Positions 1 through 9,292 of a stretch of DNA of 64,000 nt are shown one piece after another. The translations under genes were made by a program, and so were the position numbers. Below the pieces are notes generated by a model. The model saw only the letters and a program-made list of their open reading frames with translations, ran no database searches and was not told the DNA's origin. Origin of the DNA: Chryseobacterium cheonjiense (GTDB lineage Bacteria > Bacteroidota > Bacteroidia > Flavobacteriales > Weeksellaceae). The stretch's first letter is position 1; each line of letters begins with the position of its first letter. Where the stretch lies: positions 217,398 to 281,397 of the forward strand of contig NZ_JABBGF010000004.1 in assembly GCF_012927265.1 (NCBI RefSeq), in the 5' to 3' direction.

Positions 1-77
1 ATAATGATTTCTGACATGCTACAAATATAAAACTATTGCGTTAGTCTGCCAAACGTTTAAAAAAGATAAATTTGATG

Positions 78-85
78 TATTTTTG
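78..85 (+). promoter_or_regulatory. Candidate -7 box of the DUF1543 gene
   Basis: TATTTTTG matches the Bacteroidetes -7 consensus TAnnTTTG and lies 17 nt before the ATG at 103. I see no clear TTG -33 element about 20 bp upstream, so the assignment rests on one box only. Confidence 0.35.
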
Positions 86-102
86 CGTAAACAAAATTGA
101 AT

Positions 103-654
103 ATGAAACTTTTTTATGTCATTCTGGGAGCTACGCCACCCGGCAGAAACATTGAGCAGCACGATGTATTTTTCGGAATTGCCGAAAGTCTGAAAGATCT
201 TGTGGAAGATATGAAAGCCTTCTGGAAAGAAGCAAAAGGGAAAATTCATATCGACTGCTATCAGGAAGTGAAATTTGTGGACGGATATGAAGTAAAGATT
301 GTTGAAAGGGGGGAGGAAACTTCCGAAGAACAGTTGTATTTCATTAATCTCGGAGGCTACAAAAGAGGATTTTTTGAAGAGTTTCATGAGCAGCATATTG
401 TCGTGGGAACTTCAATGGCAGAAGCTGTAAAAAGAGCAAAAGCAACGGAGTTTTATAAAACTATGGGTTTCAAAGGAGCAACCAGCCATATTGATGAAAA
501 ACTCGGGGTGGATATCGATGATATTTTCCCGGTAAAGGAAATCCTGCCTTCGGAAATGAAACAGAAATATGCAATATCACTGGTAAAATCGGATGCTGAA
601 AATCAGGAAAATTTCGTAAGTCTAGGCTATCTGAAGATTGATAAAATCCAGTAA
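103..654 (+). CDS. DUF1543 domain-containing protein
   Basis: A 183-residue soluble protein with no signal peptide or membrane segment. It shows the internal duplication typical of DUF1543. The first half starts LGATPPGRNIEQHDVFFGIA and the second LGGYKRGFFEEFHEQHIVVG; both carry a glycine turn, a conserved E-x-H and a following amphipathic helix. The biochemical role of the family is not known. A TTG at 97 would add two residues, but the ATG at 103 gives the usual MKLFYVILGA start and follows a promoter-like box. purK follows 84 bp downstream on the same strand, which is too far for an obvious translational coupling. The family call is fairly firm; the function is open. Confidence 0.8.
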   Translation: MKLFYVILGATPPGRNIEQHDVFFGIAESLKDLVEDMKAFWKEAKGKIHIDCYQEVKFVDGYEVKIVERGEETSEEQLYFINLGGYKRGFFEEFHEQHIVVGTSMAEAVKRAKATEFYKTMGFKGATSHIDEKLGVDIDDIFPVKEILPSEMKQKYAISLVKSDAENQENFVSLGYLKIDKIQ

Positions 655-738
655 AATAATTATATCTTAAACGAAAGCTTTCAGGCTTTGATTTAAAATA
701 TTCATTAAAATAAAATACAACAAAAAATAAAGGTAAAA

Positions 739-1851
739 ATGAAAATAGGAATTTTAGGTGGCGGACAGCTTGGAAGAATGCTGATTCAGGAAGCGTTAAA
801 ATACGACGATGAGTTTTATACACTGGATCCGGCTGCTGATGCACCCTGTCATAATATTTCTTACTTCACACAGGGAAGCTTTAACGATTATGAAACGGTT
901 TTGAATTTCGGTAAAGATAAAGATGTCGTGACCATTGAAATCGAGCATGTAAATGCAGATGCATTGGCCGAGCTTGAAAACCGGGGAATAAAAGTTGTTC
1001 CGAATTCCAATATCATTAAAACCATTCAGCAGAAAATTCTTCAGAAACAATTTTATAAAGCCCACGATATTCCAAGCCCGGAATTTGAAGTGATGGACGG
1101 AAGTTCCGACGAAATAATAATGCCGCTGCCTTTCGTACAAAAAATGAATACGGGTGGCTATGACGGAAAAGGAGTACAGGTGATCCGAACAGCAGAAGAT
1201 ATGAAGAACTTATGGACGCAGGATTCGGTAATTGAGAAACTGGTGGATATCGATAAAGAACTTTCCGTTATTGTAGCCAGAAATGAAAACGGAGAAACCA
1301 AAACTTTCCCTGTAACGGAAATGGTGGCCGATCCCAAATTGAATCTGTTGGATTTCAATATTTGTCCGGTTTTGTTGTCAGACGAGATTGAAGACCAGAT
1401 CAATTTCATCACAGAAAAATTTTTAAATGCCATCAATTCTCCCGGGCTTTTCGCTATTGAATTATTTTTGGATAAAGAAGGAAAAGTGTGGGTGAATGAA
1501 ACGGCTCCCAGATTACATAATTCGGGTCATCAAAGCCAGGAAGGAAATGCCAATTCGCAGTTTGAGCAAATGTATCGTGTTGTGAAAAATTTACCTTTGG
1601 CAGATACCGACGCCATCATCTACAGCGGAATGCTCAATCTTGTAGGGGCAGAAGGCTACTCCGGAAAAGTAGTATATGAAGGAATGGAGGATGTTTTAAG
1701 ACTTCCCGAAACGTATATTCACCTGTACGGAAAAACAGAAACCAAACCCGGAAGAAAAATGGGACACATCAATGTTCTGGCGGAATCCAGAGAGGAACTG
1801 ATGGAAAAATTGGTGATGGTAAAAAGTATGGTGAGAGTGATTGCAGAATAA
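739..1851 (+). CDS. purK: 5-(carboxyamino)imidazole ribonucleotide synthase PurK
   Basis: PurK uses ATP and bicarbonate to convert aminoimidazole ribonucleotide (AIR) to N5-carboxy-AIR in cytosolic purine synthesis. The 370 residues match the family length. Visible features are the N-terminal dinucleotide-fold-like glycine motif GGGQLGRM (7-14), the ATP-grasp loop GGYDGKG (139-145), and the NE...PRLHNSGH metal/ATP motif (about 253-264). The C-terminal small domain (SGMLNLVG onward) is complete. Its partner purE, which acts on the product, lies 3.9 kb downstream rather than adjacent. A perfect hairpin follows the stop. The identification is secure. Confidence 0.96.
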   Translation: MKIGILGGGQLGRMLIQEALKYDDEFYTLDPAADAPCHNISYFTQGSFNDYETVLNFGKDKDVVTIEIEHVNADALAELENRGIKVVPNSNIIKTIQQKILQKQFYKAHDIPSPEFEVMDGSSDEIIMPLPFVQKMNTGGYDGKGVQVIRTAEDMKNLWTQDSVIEKLVDIDKELSVIVARNENGETKTFPVTEMVADPKLNLLDFNICPVLLSDEIEDQINFITEKFLNAINSPGLFAIELFLDKEGKVWVNETAPRLHNSGHQSQEGNANSQFEQMYRVVKNLPLADTDAIIYSGMLNLVGAEGYSGKVVYEGMEDVLRLPETYIHLYGKTETKPGRKMGHINVLAESREELMEKLVMVKSMVRVIAE

Positions 1852-1860
1852 TGCTGGTGA

Positions 1861-1893
1861 AGCCCTGACAGAGTTCCAAACTCTGTCAGGGCT
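1861..1893. terminator. Perfect 15-bp hairpin between convergent genes
   Basis: Arms 1861-1875 and 1879-1893 are exact reverse complements with a 3-nt loop (CCA). The hairpin sits in the 51-bp gap between purK and the convergent antiporter gene, so it can serve both directions. The U-tract is weak, but the stem is long and GC-containing. Confidence 0.75.
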
Positions 1894-1902
1894 TTGCAAC
1901 AT

Positions 1903-4026
1903 CTACTTAAAAATCTTTTTAATAATATTTCCGATTTCCATAAAATCATCATGATTTCCTACGGATCTTTTTTCAGAATTATTTTTATCGTATTCAGAAT
2001 AAGGAAAAATCAATAAGTAATTTTTATCCGGCAGACTTTTGTTCAGTAGGTCCGGGATCAGTCTCATTCTTGGAATGTAGGAATGCATTCCGCGTTTTGC
2101 CATAAAAAGGATCAGTGCCTCATCATCTTTCAGCTGGGAAGCGGTTTCTTCACCATCTTTCCATGTTTTCATAATGATAAATTCGGCTTCAATATTGGCT
2201 TTTTTAATAATTCGCTGAAGGATATTCAGAATATTTTCATCGGCATAAAAAACAACCGTAGCTCCTGAATTTCTGGCAATGTTCCATACCCTTAAAAGCG
2301 AATGGAAAAATCCGGCTTCCTTATGGGCATTTTCAGGAATCATTACTGCATACTTCTTAATAGTTGATAAAGGTTGTGCAGCATGGTAAACAAGCACATT
2401 GACATCGTCGTTCTGAAGATAGCCATTATAAAGATTATACACAAAGGCAGGGGAGAAGCCTTTCTCATCTTCCAGCCCTATAATAAGATCTGTGATATTC
2501 TGTTCTTTAATAACATTATTGATTCCGTTCACCACATCATTATCATATCTTTTTAATGACTGCATTTTCACATCTGCTGCGGCTGCAGTATCCGTAGCCT
2601 GATGAAGAAGCTTCTCTGCATTTTTTACGGAAGATTCATTTTTATCTTCATTAATAACATTTAAAGCAAACAGATCTTCCGTATTGGAATGTGCCTTGAT
2701 CATAATGCCCAAATTCACCATTCTTTCCACCGTTGCTTCATAATTTAAGGCTAAAAGAATATTTTCTTCTTCATGGTTTTTACCGGAAACAGTGTCTTCA
2801 TTATCCTGTTCGGCAATCTTTTGCGCACTGGACATGGAGATAAATGAGGAGATCGTACAGGAAATAAGAATCAGCAGAATACTTCCGTTCAGAACGTGTT
2901 CATTAAGCAAACGAACGGGCTCACCGGTTTCGGTTTCAGAAAGGATAATATTATAACCTACCATTACCGTTGCCAGAGTTGCAGCAGCAGATGCAGAGCT
3001 GAGTCCAAAAATAAGCCTGCCTTCTTCTTTGGTAAACCCAAATGTTTTGCGCGCAATAACAGACGAAATATATTTTCCGCCAATAGAAGCAATCAGCATA
3101 ATAGAAGCGACCTTTAATGTTTCAAAACTGCTGAAGAATACTTTAAAATCAATCAGCATTCCGACACTGATCAGGAAAAAGGGGATGAAGATCGCATTTC
3201 CCACAAATTCTACACGGTTCATCAGTGATGAGGTATGCGGAATGAGCCTGTTTAAAGCCAGACCGGCAAAGAAAGCCCCGATAATCGCTTCTACACCGGC
3301 TAATTCTGCTAAAACTGCGGCGAAGTAAATCATTACCAGAACAAAGATATACTGTGATATTTTATCATTAATTTTTTTAAAAAACCAACGTCCTATTAAT
3401 GGAAAAATCATTAATACAATAAGTGCAAAAACAATAAAAGAAACCGATAGTTTTACCCAGAAAGAAACACCGACATCACCCTGAACCATTCCTACAACTA
3501 TCGCAAGAACAAGTAATGTTGCTACATCCGTTATCATTGTTCCGCCTACTGTAATATTAACAGCCTGATTCTTCGCCAGTCCCAGTTTACTGACGAGTGG
3601 ATAAGTAATAAGGGTTTGTGAAGAAAAAAGACTGGCAAAAAGTACGGAAGTGAGTACAGAAAAATCAAGTAGATAATAAGATCCTAAATAACCTAATATA
3701 AAAGGAAATATAAATGCATACCCGCCATATCCAAGACTTTTCCATTTGTTCTTTTTGAAATCGCCCATATCAATTTCCAGGCCTGCAAGAAACATGATAT
3801 ACAGAAGCCCTGTGGTTCCGGTAACGACAATGCTGCTGTCTCTTGCCAGAATGTTAAATCCATTAGGGCCGATTACGGCTCCGGCAATGATAAGGCCAAG
3901 CAGATGCGGAACTTTTATTTTGTTCAGCAGCAGGGGAGCGGCCAGAATGATAATCAGTACCAGCAGAAACTTCAGAACAGGGTCTTCAATGGGAAAACTC
4001 AGGTTATGTATACTCAGTAAATTCAT
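1903..4026 (-). CDS. Cation:proton antiporter (CPA2/Kef-type) with a C-terminal cytoplasmic domain
   Basis: An integral membrane protein of 707 residues. Roughly the first 410 form a multi-span Na+/H+-exchanger fold: LLGLIIAGAVIGPNG near the N-terminus, then LYIMFLAGLEIDM, and an unwound-helix region around GGTMITDVATLL whose TD pair is typical of the transport site. The last 290 residues are soluble and resemble paired universal-stress-like modules (for example ITDLIIGLEDEKG), as in several bacterial CPA2 proteins. It probably exchanges Na+ or K+ for protons; the ion cannot be read from sequence. It starts 6 nt after the stop of the upstream lipoprotein gene, so the two are likely co-transcribed. 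Confidence 0.85.
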   Translation of the reverse strand: MNLLSIHNLSFPIEDPVLKFLLVLIIILAAPLLLNKIKVPHLLGLIIAGAVIGPNGFNILARDSSIVVTGTTGLLYIMFLAGLEIDMGDFKKNKWKSLGYGGYAFIFPFILGYLGSYYLLDFSVLTSVLFASLFSSQTLITYPLVSKLGLAKNQAVNITVGGTMITDVATLLVLAIVVGMVQGDVGVSFWVKLSVSFIVFALIVLMIFPLIGRWFFKKINDKISQYIFVLVMIYFAAVLAELAGVEAIIGAFFAGLALNRLIPHTSSLMNRVEFVGNAIFIPFFLISVGMLIDFKVFFSSFETLKVASIMLIASIGGKYISSVIARKTFGFTKEEGRLIFGLSSASAAATLATVMVGYNIILSETETGEPVRLLNEHVLNGSILLILISCTISSFISMSSAQKIAEQDNEDTVSGKNHEEENILLALNYEATVERMVNLGIMIKAHSNTEDLFALNVINEDKNESSVKNAEKLLHQATDTAAAADVKMQSLKRYDNDVVNGINNVIKEQNITDLIIGLEDEKGFSPAFVYNLYNGYLQNDDVNVLVYHAAQPLSTIKKYAVMIPENAHKEAGFFHSLLRVWNIARNSGATVVFYADENILNILQRIIKKANIEAEFIIMKTWKDGEETASQLKDDEALILFMAKRGMHSYIPRMRLIPDLLNKSLPDKNYLLIFPYSEYDKNNSEKRSVGNHDDFMEIGNIIKKIFK

Positions 4027-4032
4027 AAGTGT

Positions 4033-4596
4033 TTATTTGGTTGAACGGATAAGTTCTACAGAGAATTTTGCCATACAGTTGTCTATGGTAATGGTTCTTG
4101 TTCCTCTGATTTTACTCGGCGAAATATCATTCAGTAAGACATTCATTTCTACCTGTTTTTTTGCAGTTGAATCTGTTTTATAGTTAAGTTTGATCTCATT
4201 ATTTTCAAACTTCCCGGAATAAGCTCTTACGAGATTGTTATTATTGATAATTTTTGTTGAAAGCTGTAAAGAATCACTGTCGAATTCCCAGGTATCGGTA
4301 CGCTGGTCACCCACGACGTAATCGGTGCAATTGGATTCGGTGCAGATTACTTTCCCCGTCCATTCGCCTGCAATTTCTTTTGGCCATACCACAATTTTCA
4401 CCGAATCTTTTTTTGAGAAAATACTGTCTCTCATTTTTAAAAGCGACTGGTATTCAGATTCTTTCTGGGCAAATAATTTTTCTTTTTCAAGCAGCTGTTT
4501 TTCTCTCATCATAAGCTCAGTTTCCTTTTTCTTATCGTCGCAGGCAACTAAAAGAAATGAAATGGTAATGATAATAAATAGTACGTTTTTAAGCAT
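4033..4596 (-). CDS. Lipoprotein with coiled coil, operon partner of the antiporter
   Basis: A 187-residue protein with a hydrophobic signal ending in the lipobox LVAC (Cys19), so it should be lipid-anchored. The residues after Cys are DDKKKE, an acidic/lysine tract that resembles the surface-export signals reported for Bacteroidetes lipoproteins; surface display is therefore possible but not shown. A Glu/Lys-rich coiled coil (about 25-55) leads into a small beta-rich domain starting near GEWTGKVICTESNC, with a possible disulphide pair. No named family was recognised. It lies directly upstream of the antiporter gene with a 6-nt gap, which suggests a joint role, unproven. Confidence 0.75.
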   Translation of the reverse strand: MLKNVLFIIITISFLLVACDDKKKETELMMREKQLLEKEKLFAQKESEYQSLLKMRDSIFSKKDSVKIVVWPKEIAGEWTGKVICTESNCTDYVVGDQRTDTWEFDSDSLQLSTKIINNNNLVRAYSGKFENNEIKLNYKTDSTAKKQVEMNVLLNDISPSKIRGTRTITIDNCMAKFSVELIRSTK

Positions 4597-4692
4597 ATTG
4601 TAATTTTGGATTAAACAATATAATGAAAAATGAGGAAAATGAGAAATTATACGGACTTAAATCCTCCTTCGTATGTACAACATCGGCCTAAT

Positions 4693-5598
4693 TTATCCGA
4701 TTTTGTGTCTTTTAAACATCTCACGGTTATAATTGATCACAAAAACGCCAAGGATGATCAGAAGAGCGGCAATGATAAATTTTGCAGAAATATCTTCATC
4801 AAGAATCAGCCAGCTTAAGAATATGGAAATAATAGTGTTCACATACGCCAAAATGGAGACCTGAACCGGGGAAACTCTCGTTAAGGCGTAATGATAGGCA
4901 AAAAATGCTGCTACAGAACCGAATAGTGCCAAATATAACATGGCAGAAACACTTTTCACCGACCAGTTTCCGAAATTATAATCTTCGGTAAACAAAAAAG
5001 CAAAAATGATCTGAATGATTCCCGCAAAAGCAAACTGATAAAAAAGGTTTAATGAAATATTTTTACTCTGAATATTCATTTTTTTTGTAAAAATAGTTCC
5101 GGAAGCCCATCCGAAAATCCCGCAAAAGAGGAGTAATATTCCGAATCTGTAATCGGGATTAGCCAGATCATGGATGCCATCCCAGAAGATGAATGTTATT
5201 CCTCCGAAACATAATAAAACACCAATCAGTGCACGGATCGTGAATTTCTGTAAACCTAACCCCACGCTTCCGAGGAAAACAATAATAGGCGAAGTGGCAC
5301 TGATCAATGAGGTAAGGCTGCTGGTAAGCGTTTCTTCGGCTACAGTGGTTAATCCGTTGGCAATAATCAGCATCAAAGAAGAAAATACAAGCTGATACCC
5401 CAGGTTTTTCCACCCGATCCATTGAAACTGACCTCTGTACAAAAGAATCATAAGCATAATAAGGGAAGCCAGGAACTGACGAATTCCCGCTACAAACCAC
5501 GCAGGAATTGTTTCTACGGCAACCCGAATGGATAAAAATGTGGTTCCCCAGACAATAGCAACAGTAAGAATAGCGAGCGTAAGTTTATAATCTTTCAA
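4693..5598 (-). CDS. EamA/DMT-family transporter
   Basis: A 301-residue inner-membrane protein with about ten hydrophobic spans in two EamA repeats. The first begins at AIVWGTTFLSIRVAVE and the second near FGWASGTIFTKK. Members export metabolites such as amino acids; the substrate here is unknown. The start codon is TTG at 5598: an in-frame TAA lies 15 nt upstream with no ATG between, and the first residues MKDYKLTLAIL fit the family. A TATTTTTG box on the minus strand (5618-5625) could be its promoter. It is divergent from purE. The last residues are basic (KRHKIG), consistent with a cytoplasmic end. Confidence 0.85.
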   Translation of the reverse strand: MKDYKLTLAILTVAIVWGTTFLSIRVAVETIPAWFVAGIRQFLASLIMLMILLYRGQFQWIGWKNLGYQLVFSSLMLIIANGLTTVAEETLTSSLTSLISATSPIIVFLGSVGLGLQKFTIRALIGVLLCFGGITFIFWDGIHDLANPDYRFGILLLFCGIFGWASGTIFTKKMNIQSKNISLNLFYQFAFAGIIQIIFAFLFTEDYNFGNWSVKSVSAMLYLALFGSVAAFFAYHYALTRVSPVQVSILAYVNTIISIFLSWLILDEDISAKFIIAALLIILGVFVINYNREMFKRHKIG

Positions 5599-5693
5599 AA
5601 TGGTGGTATATGGTTAACAAAAATACTTAATTTAAAATTGGCTGTTGTCTAAGCCGGCTTGTATGCATGGATGAGAACAACTTTTGCGCCTTT

Positions 5694-5724
5694 TTGGATG
5701 TCGCTTATTAATTTTTTATCTTTG
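5694..5724 (+). promoter_or_regulatory. Consensus Bacteroidetes promoter of purE
   Basis: A TTG at 5694-5696 and TATCTTTG at 5717-5724 are separated by 20 bp, matching the TTG-N(17-23)-TAnnTTTG pattern. Transcription would begin near 5730, about 15 nt before the purE ATG. I saw no purine operator or riboswitch in this short leader. Confidence 0.65.
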
Positions 5725-5744
5725 GGCATCTAATAAATAGAAGA

Positions 5745-6248
5745 ATGGTAGGAATTATTATGGGAAGTCAGAGCGACTTGCCGATCATGGAACAGGCTGC
5801 AAACTTTTTAAAGTCTCTTGATATTCCGTATGAATTAACGGTAGTTTCCGCGCACAGAACGCCGGAAAGAATGTTTGATTACGCCAAAACGGCTAAAGAA
5901 AGAGGTCTGAAAGTAATCGTGGCCGGAGCAGGAGGCGCCGCCCACCTTCCGGGAATGGTGGCAAGCTGTACCACCTTACCTGTAATCGGGGTTCCTATTT
6001 TATCAAGCAATTCCATCGACGGATGGGATTCTGTTCTGTCAATTCTCCAGATGCCGGGCGGAATTCCCGTGGCAACCGTAGCACTAAACGGCGCTTTGAA
6101 TGCAGGAATTTTAGCAGCTAAAATCATAGGCAGTGCAGATGAAATGGTAGCTGAAAATCTTCAGAAATATCAGGATTCCCTGAAAGATAAAGTTTTGGGA
6201 ACTGTTGATGATATTAAAACAAAGCATCCTAATCATTTCGATCAGTAG
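5745..6248 (+). CDS. purE: N5-carboxyaminoimidazole ribonucleotide mutase PurE
   Basis: PurE (class I) moves the carboxyl group of N5-CAIR to C4, giving CAIR. It follows PurK in cytosolic purine synthesis. The 167 residues match the family. Visible are the phosphate-binding GSQSDLP (7-13), the active-site SAHRTP (35-40) with its catalytic His, AGAGGAAHLPG (60-70), and the QMPGGIPVATV strand near 102-112. The protein acts as an octamer in known cases. It has its own promoter and is followed by a strong hairpin, so it appears monocistronic. The identification is secure. Confidence 0.96.
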   Translation: MVGIIMGSQSDLPIMEQAANFLKSLDIPYELTVVSAHRTPERMFDYAKTAKERGLKVIVAGAGGAAHLPGMVASCTTLPVIGVPILSSNSIDGWDSVLSILQMPGGIPVATVALNGALNAGILAAKIIGSADEMVAENLQKYQDSLKDKVLGTVDDIKTKHPNHFDQ

Positions 6249-6264
6249 CATAACAAAAATACAT

Positions 6265-6307
6265 AAAAGTTTCGCGGCTCACGAAAATCGTGAGCCGCGA
6301 AACTTTT
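6265..6307. terminator. Perfect 20-bp hairpin between purE and convergent gene
   Basis: Arms 6265-6284 and 6288-6307 are exact complements with an AAA loop. The GC core (CGCGGCTCACG) is flanked by A4/T4, so the stem ends in a U-run in either direction. The right arm overlaps the stop codon of the minus-strand gene that ends at 6306. It probably terminates both purE and the BspA-like operon. Confidence 0.8.
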
Positions 6308-7685
6308 ATTGCTTAATAAATTTAAAATTCTGTCTTTTATTTTCGGTAATGATCTGCAGCATGTAATTCCCCTTTATTAAAGAACTCACATCTATCTTAT
6401 TTTCATTTAAGGTATGCTGAAGAATAATTCTTCCTGCTGAATCAAAAATAATATAGTCGGTTCCTTTCATATTTTTAAGATAAATAATATCTGTCGCAGG
6501 ATTCGGATAGATTCCGATTGGGTTTTTCACGGAGCCCTCTGAAGTTGATAACAATTGTTCGCATTCCATGATATAATTATCGCCCGACATTAGCCATCCT
6601 TTATTGTTTAATAAATAATTCCTGGCGACTAAAGATGATGATGAACTGTAAACAAGCGGTGCAACACTGTATAAATTAATTCCGGAAGGAGTCGCGGGAT
6701 TGTTTGCCCATCCCTCCAATGTATTCCCATAGTTCGAACAATCTATCCCGGAGCCGGTGATCATTCTTGCGGCCATAGAAAGCAAACTTAAATTCCACTT
6801 TCCTAAGCTATAATTAAAAGCAGTTGCGTCTTCTAAGATGCACCGCATATCCGTAACTTTTGAAGTGTCCCAATCTGTAATATCCTGATTGAACTCCGAA
6901 CAAATATGAAGCATATGTGTCATGCTGGTAACCTTTGAAGTATCCCAGTTTCCAATGGGCTGATTAAATTTTGGGAGATAATGAAACATCCAGTCCATAT
7001 TTATTACATTCGATACATTCCAGTTTCCAACCGGCTGGTTGAAATTTCCTGCGCTGGCAAATAAATGGCTCATATTGTTTACGGAAGCTGTATTCCAAAG
7101 ATTGAACGTCGGGTTTCCGATAAGAGATGTGCAGTTGTAGAACATGGCCAGCATGCTTGTTACGGATGAGAAGTCAGGAATATCTGTAGCTGTTATATCC
7201 AGATTGATACAATCAGAAAATCCCCATTCCATATTGGTCCAGTGAATATTTCCCCATTGTGAAACTTCTAAGATTTTTTTTGCATCTCCATTATAGGATA
7301 CTATGGTAGGGATGCGAAGGCTTGGCGAAATAAAAGCTTCATTAGGAAATTTTACATTATGGAAATTTCCGTTGCCATTGCTTATTTTAACTTTATAAGT
7401 AGCATTTCCGGGATTAGAATTAAAGGGAGCGCCGAAATCTATCAAAAAATGATCTGCAGAAGTTATGGTAAAGCTGTCATTGTGAGCAGGAAATCCTATT
7501 TCTTCCCACGATACATTGAAATTATCTCCTGATCCGGGAAACCAAATTTGGTTGACAGTAGAAGAAGGTGCCGAAAAAATAGTCGTGCTTGGATTGCTGG
7601 GTTTCCAGATCGTGATAAATTCATTTTGTGCTGCCAATATCTGACAGAAAATCAAGCATAAAAAAGTAAAGATATATCTTAACAT
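6306..7685 (-). CDS. BspA-like (DUF285) repeat surface protein with T9SS sorting tail
   Basis: A 459-residue exported protein. A signal peptide ends near ILAAQ (about residue 19). A beta-rich N-terminal region precedes about five degenerate 24-residue repeats of the form FNQPIGNWDTSKVTSM (about 200-310), the DUF285/BspA-like pattern. The C-terminus (from about 390) is a type A T9SS sorting domain: IYPNPATDIIYLKN, then GNYMLQI and a final FKFIKQ. It should therefore cross the outer membrane by T9SS and be released or anchored at the surface. It is third in a row of three paralogues (20-nt gap), probably one transcript. The ligand is unknown. Confidence 0.85.
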   Translation of the reverse strand: MLRYIFTFLCLIFCQILAAQNEFITIWKPSNPSTTIFSAPSSTVNQIWFPGSGDNFNVSWEEIGFPAHNDSFTITSADHFLIDFGAPFNSNPGNATYKVKISNGNGNFHNVKFPNEAFISPSLRIPTIVSYNGDAKKILEVSQWGNIHWTNMEWGFSDCINLDITATDIPDFSSVTSMLAMFYNCTSLIGNPTFNLWNTASVNNMSHLFASAGNFNQPVGNWNVSNVINMDWMFHYLPKFNQPIGNWDTSKVTSMTHMLHICSEFNQDITDWDTSKVTDMRCILEDATAFNYSLGKWNLSLLSMAARMITGSGIDCSNYGNTLEGWANNPATPSGINLYSVAPLVYSSSSSLVARNYLLNNKGWLMSGDNYIMECEQLLSTSEGSVKNPIGIYPNPATDIIYLKNMKGTDYIIFDSAGRIILQHTLNENKIDVSSLIKGNYMLQIITENKRQNFKFIKQ

Positions 7686-7705
7686 AAGTAATATTTCAGG
7701 TTTTT

Positions 7706-9259
7706 TTATTCTTTAATGAATTTATAAGTTTGAATTTTATCTTTTGTTACGATCTGTAAAATGTAATTTCCTTTTAATAAAGTGCTGATGTTGATGAGCT
7801 CATTTTCTATATTCCCTTCCCTGAGTAACCTTCCCGATGCATCAACGATTCTGTATTTTTCTGCGCCATGTAAGTGTTCTGTATGGATATTATCTTTTGC
7901 GGGATTAGGATAAATTGAACCTCCTTTTGTGGCTTTAATATCAGAGGTTGCAAGAAAACAGCTTCCAGCTGAGTCTCCTGAGATGATCCAGTTTTTATTG
8001 TTAATGAGAAAGTCTCTTTCGTTGGTAATATTTGAGGCATATTTTGCTGGTGCTGTAGACCCTAGATTGACATTGTTTGCCGTATTGGGATTGTTTGCCC
8101 AGGCCACAAGTGTTTTACTGTAATTGTTGCAGTCGATAGCAGTATTTACAATCATACTTGAAGCATCACTAACTGATGCTAAATTCCAGTTTTCGAATGA
8201 TTGATTGTAGCTTGAAGCACCCGTTAAAAAAGTATTTATTGTTGTAACGTTACTTACATTCCAGGAATTTAAATTTTGATTAAACGAGGTACAGCCATGA
8301 AATACGTGTCCCATATCTGTAACATTTGCTGTGTTCCACATATTTAAAGGCTGATTAAATACGGGAATCATATGAAACATGAAGTGCATATCCTGAAGAC
8401 TTGAGGTATTCCAATTGTCCAATCGCTGATTAAAGCTTACACACTGACCAAACATCCAGGCCATATTGGTAACTTTTGAAACATCCCAATTGTTGACACT
8501 TTGATTAAATACTGTTCTTCCGGCCAGCATATAGCTCATGTCGGTAGCTGAAGAAGTATCCCAGTTTCCTATAAAAGGTGAATTGAACTGATGAGGAATA
8601 TTGGATGTGCTCGTAAGACAGGAAAACATAAAACTGAAATTCTTAACTCGGGAAGTATTCCAGTTTTGCATAGAAGGAGCTCCTGTAAATTGCGGAGTTC
8701 CATGAAACATGAAAGATACATCCGTTACAGCGTTAAGGTTCGGGCTGTCCGTTGCAGTGAGCTGTAGGGATAGACAATTGGTAAAAGCAGAATTCATAGA
8801 GATCCATGAGATGTCTCCCCATTGCTCTACTTCCAGTATTTTATCAGCGCTGCCAAACATTTGCCAGATCGGTATAACCAGTTCTGCAGCAGAAAATAAT
8901 TGTGCTGTTCCAAATTTTATTTGTCTGAAAATACCGTTTCCGTTGGAGACTTTTACCCTGTAAGTAGCACCGGAAGCATCTCCGCTTGATGCTCCGAAAT
9001 CAATTAGAACCTGATTGGTAGAGGTTACATTCGTCATAATTCCGTTATGAAGCGGGTACCCGATTTCTTCCCACTCGATTGTGTAATTTTCTCCATTACC
9101 GGGAAACCAGATTTGATTTGAATTGGCCTGAAAAGGAGCGTCTACCGTTACGCCAGGATTTAATACAAGACCAGGCTGCCAGATAGTGATAAACTCATTC
9201 TGTGCTTTTGCTATCTGAAAAAATGTAGCAAAAATAAATAGTATAATAATATTTTTCAT
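7706..9259 (-). CDS. BspA-like (DUF285) repeat surface protein with T9SS sorting tail
   Basis: A 517-residue paralogue of its two neighbours. The signal peptide ends near IAKAQ (about residue 19). The N-terminal domain shares NEFITIWQPG and QIWFPGNGENYTIEWEEIGY with them. About seven FNQ-x-x-x-NW-(D/N)-x-S-x-V-x-x-M repeats follow (about 200-370). The end is a type A T9SS domain (SIYPNPAKDNIHTEH ... GNYILQIV ... YKFIKE). The repeats resemble BspA-like repeats known in surface adhesins of other Bacteroidetes; adhesion is inference. It lies 33 nt after the upstream paralogue and 20 nt before the next. Confidence 0.85.
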   Translation of the reverse strand: MKNIIILFIFATFFQIAKAQNEFITIWQPGLVLNPGVTVDAPFQANSNQIWFPGNGENYTIEWEEIGYPLHNGIMTNVTSTNQVLIDFGASSGDASGATYRVKVSNGNGIFRQIKFGTAQLFSAAELVIPIWQMFGSADKILEVEQWGDISWISMNSAFTNCLSLQLTATDSPNLNAVTDVSFMFHGTPQFTGAPSMQNWNTSRVKNFSFMFSCLTSTSNIPHQFNSPFIGNWDTSSATDMSYMLAGRTVFNQSVNNWDVSKVTNMAWMFGQCVSFNQRLDNWNTSSLQDMHFMFHMIPVFNQPLNMWNTANVTDMGHVFHGCTSFNQNLNSWNVSNVTTINTFLTGASSYNQSFENWNLASVSDASSMIVNTAIDCNNYSKTLVAWANNPNTANNVNLGSTAPAKYASNITNERDFLINNKNWIISGDSAGSCFLATSDIKATKGGSIYPNPAKDNIHTEHLHGAEKYRIVDASGRLLREGNIENELINISTLLKGNYILQIVTKDKIQTYKFIKE

Positions 9260-9292
9260 GTCAGTTCTTATAAAAAAGATAAAAATAAATGA

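Noticed and set aside
3746..4183. 145-residue plus-strand reading opposite the antiporter gene
   Set aside because: It is antisense to the membrane domain and lipoprotein gene and has no independent support.
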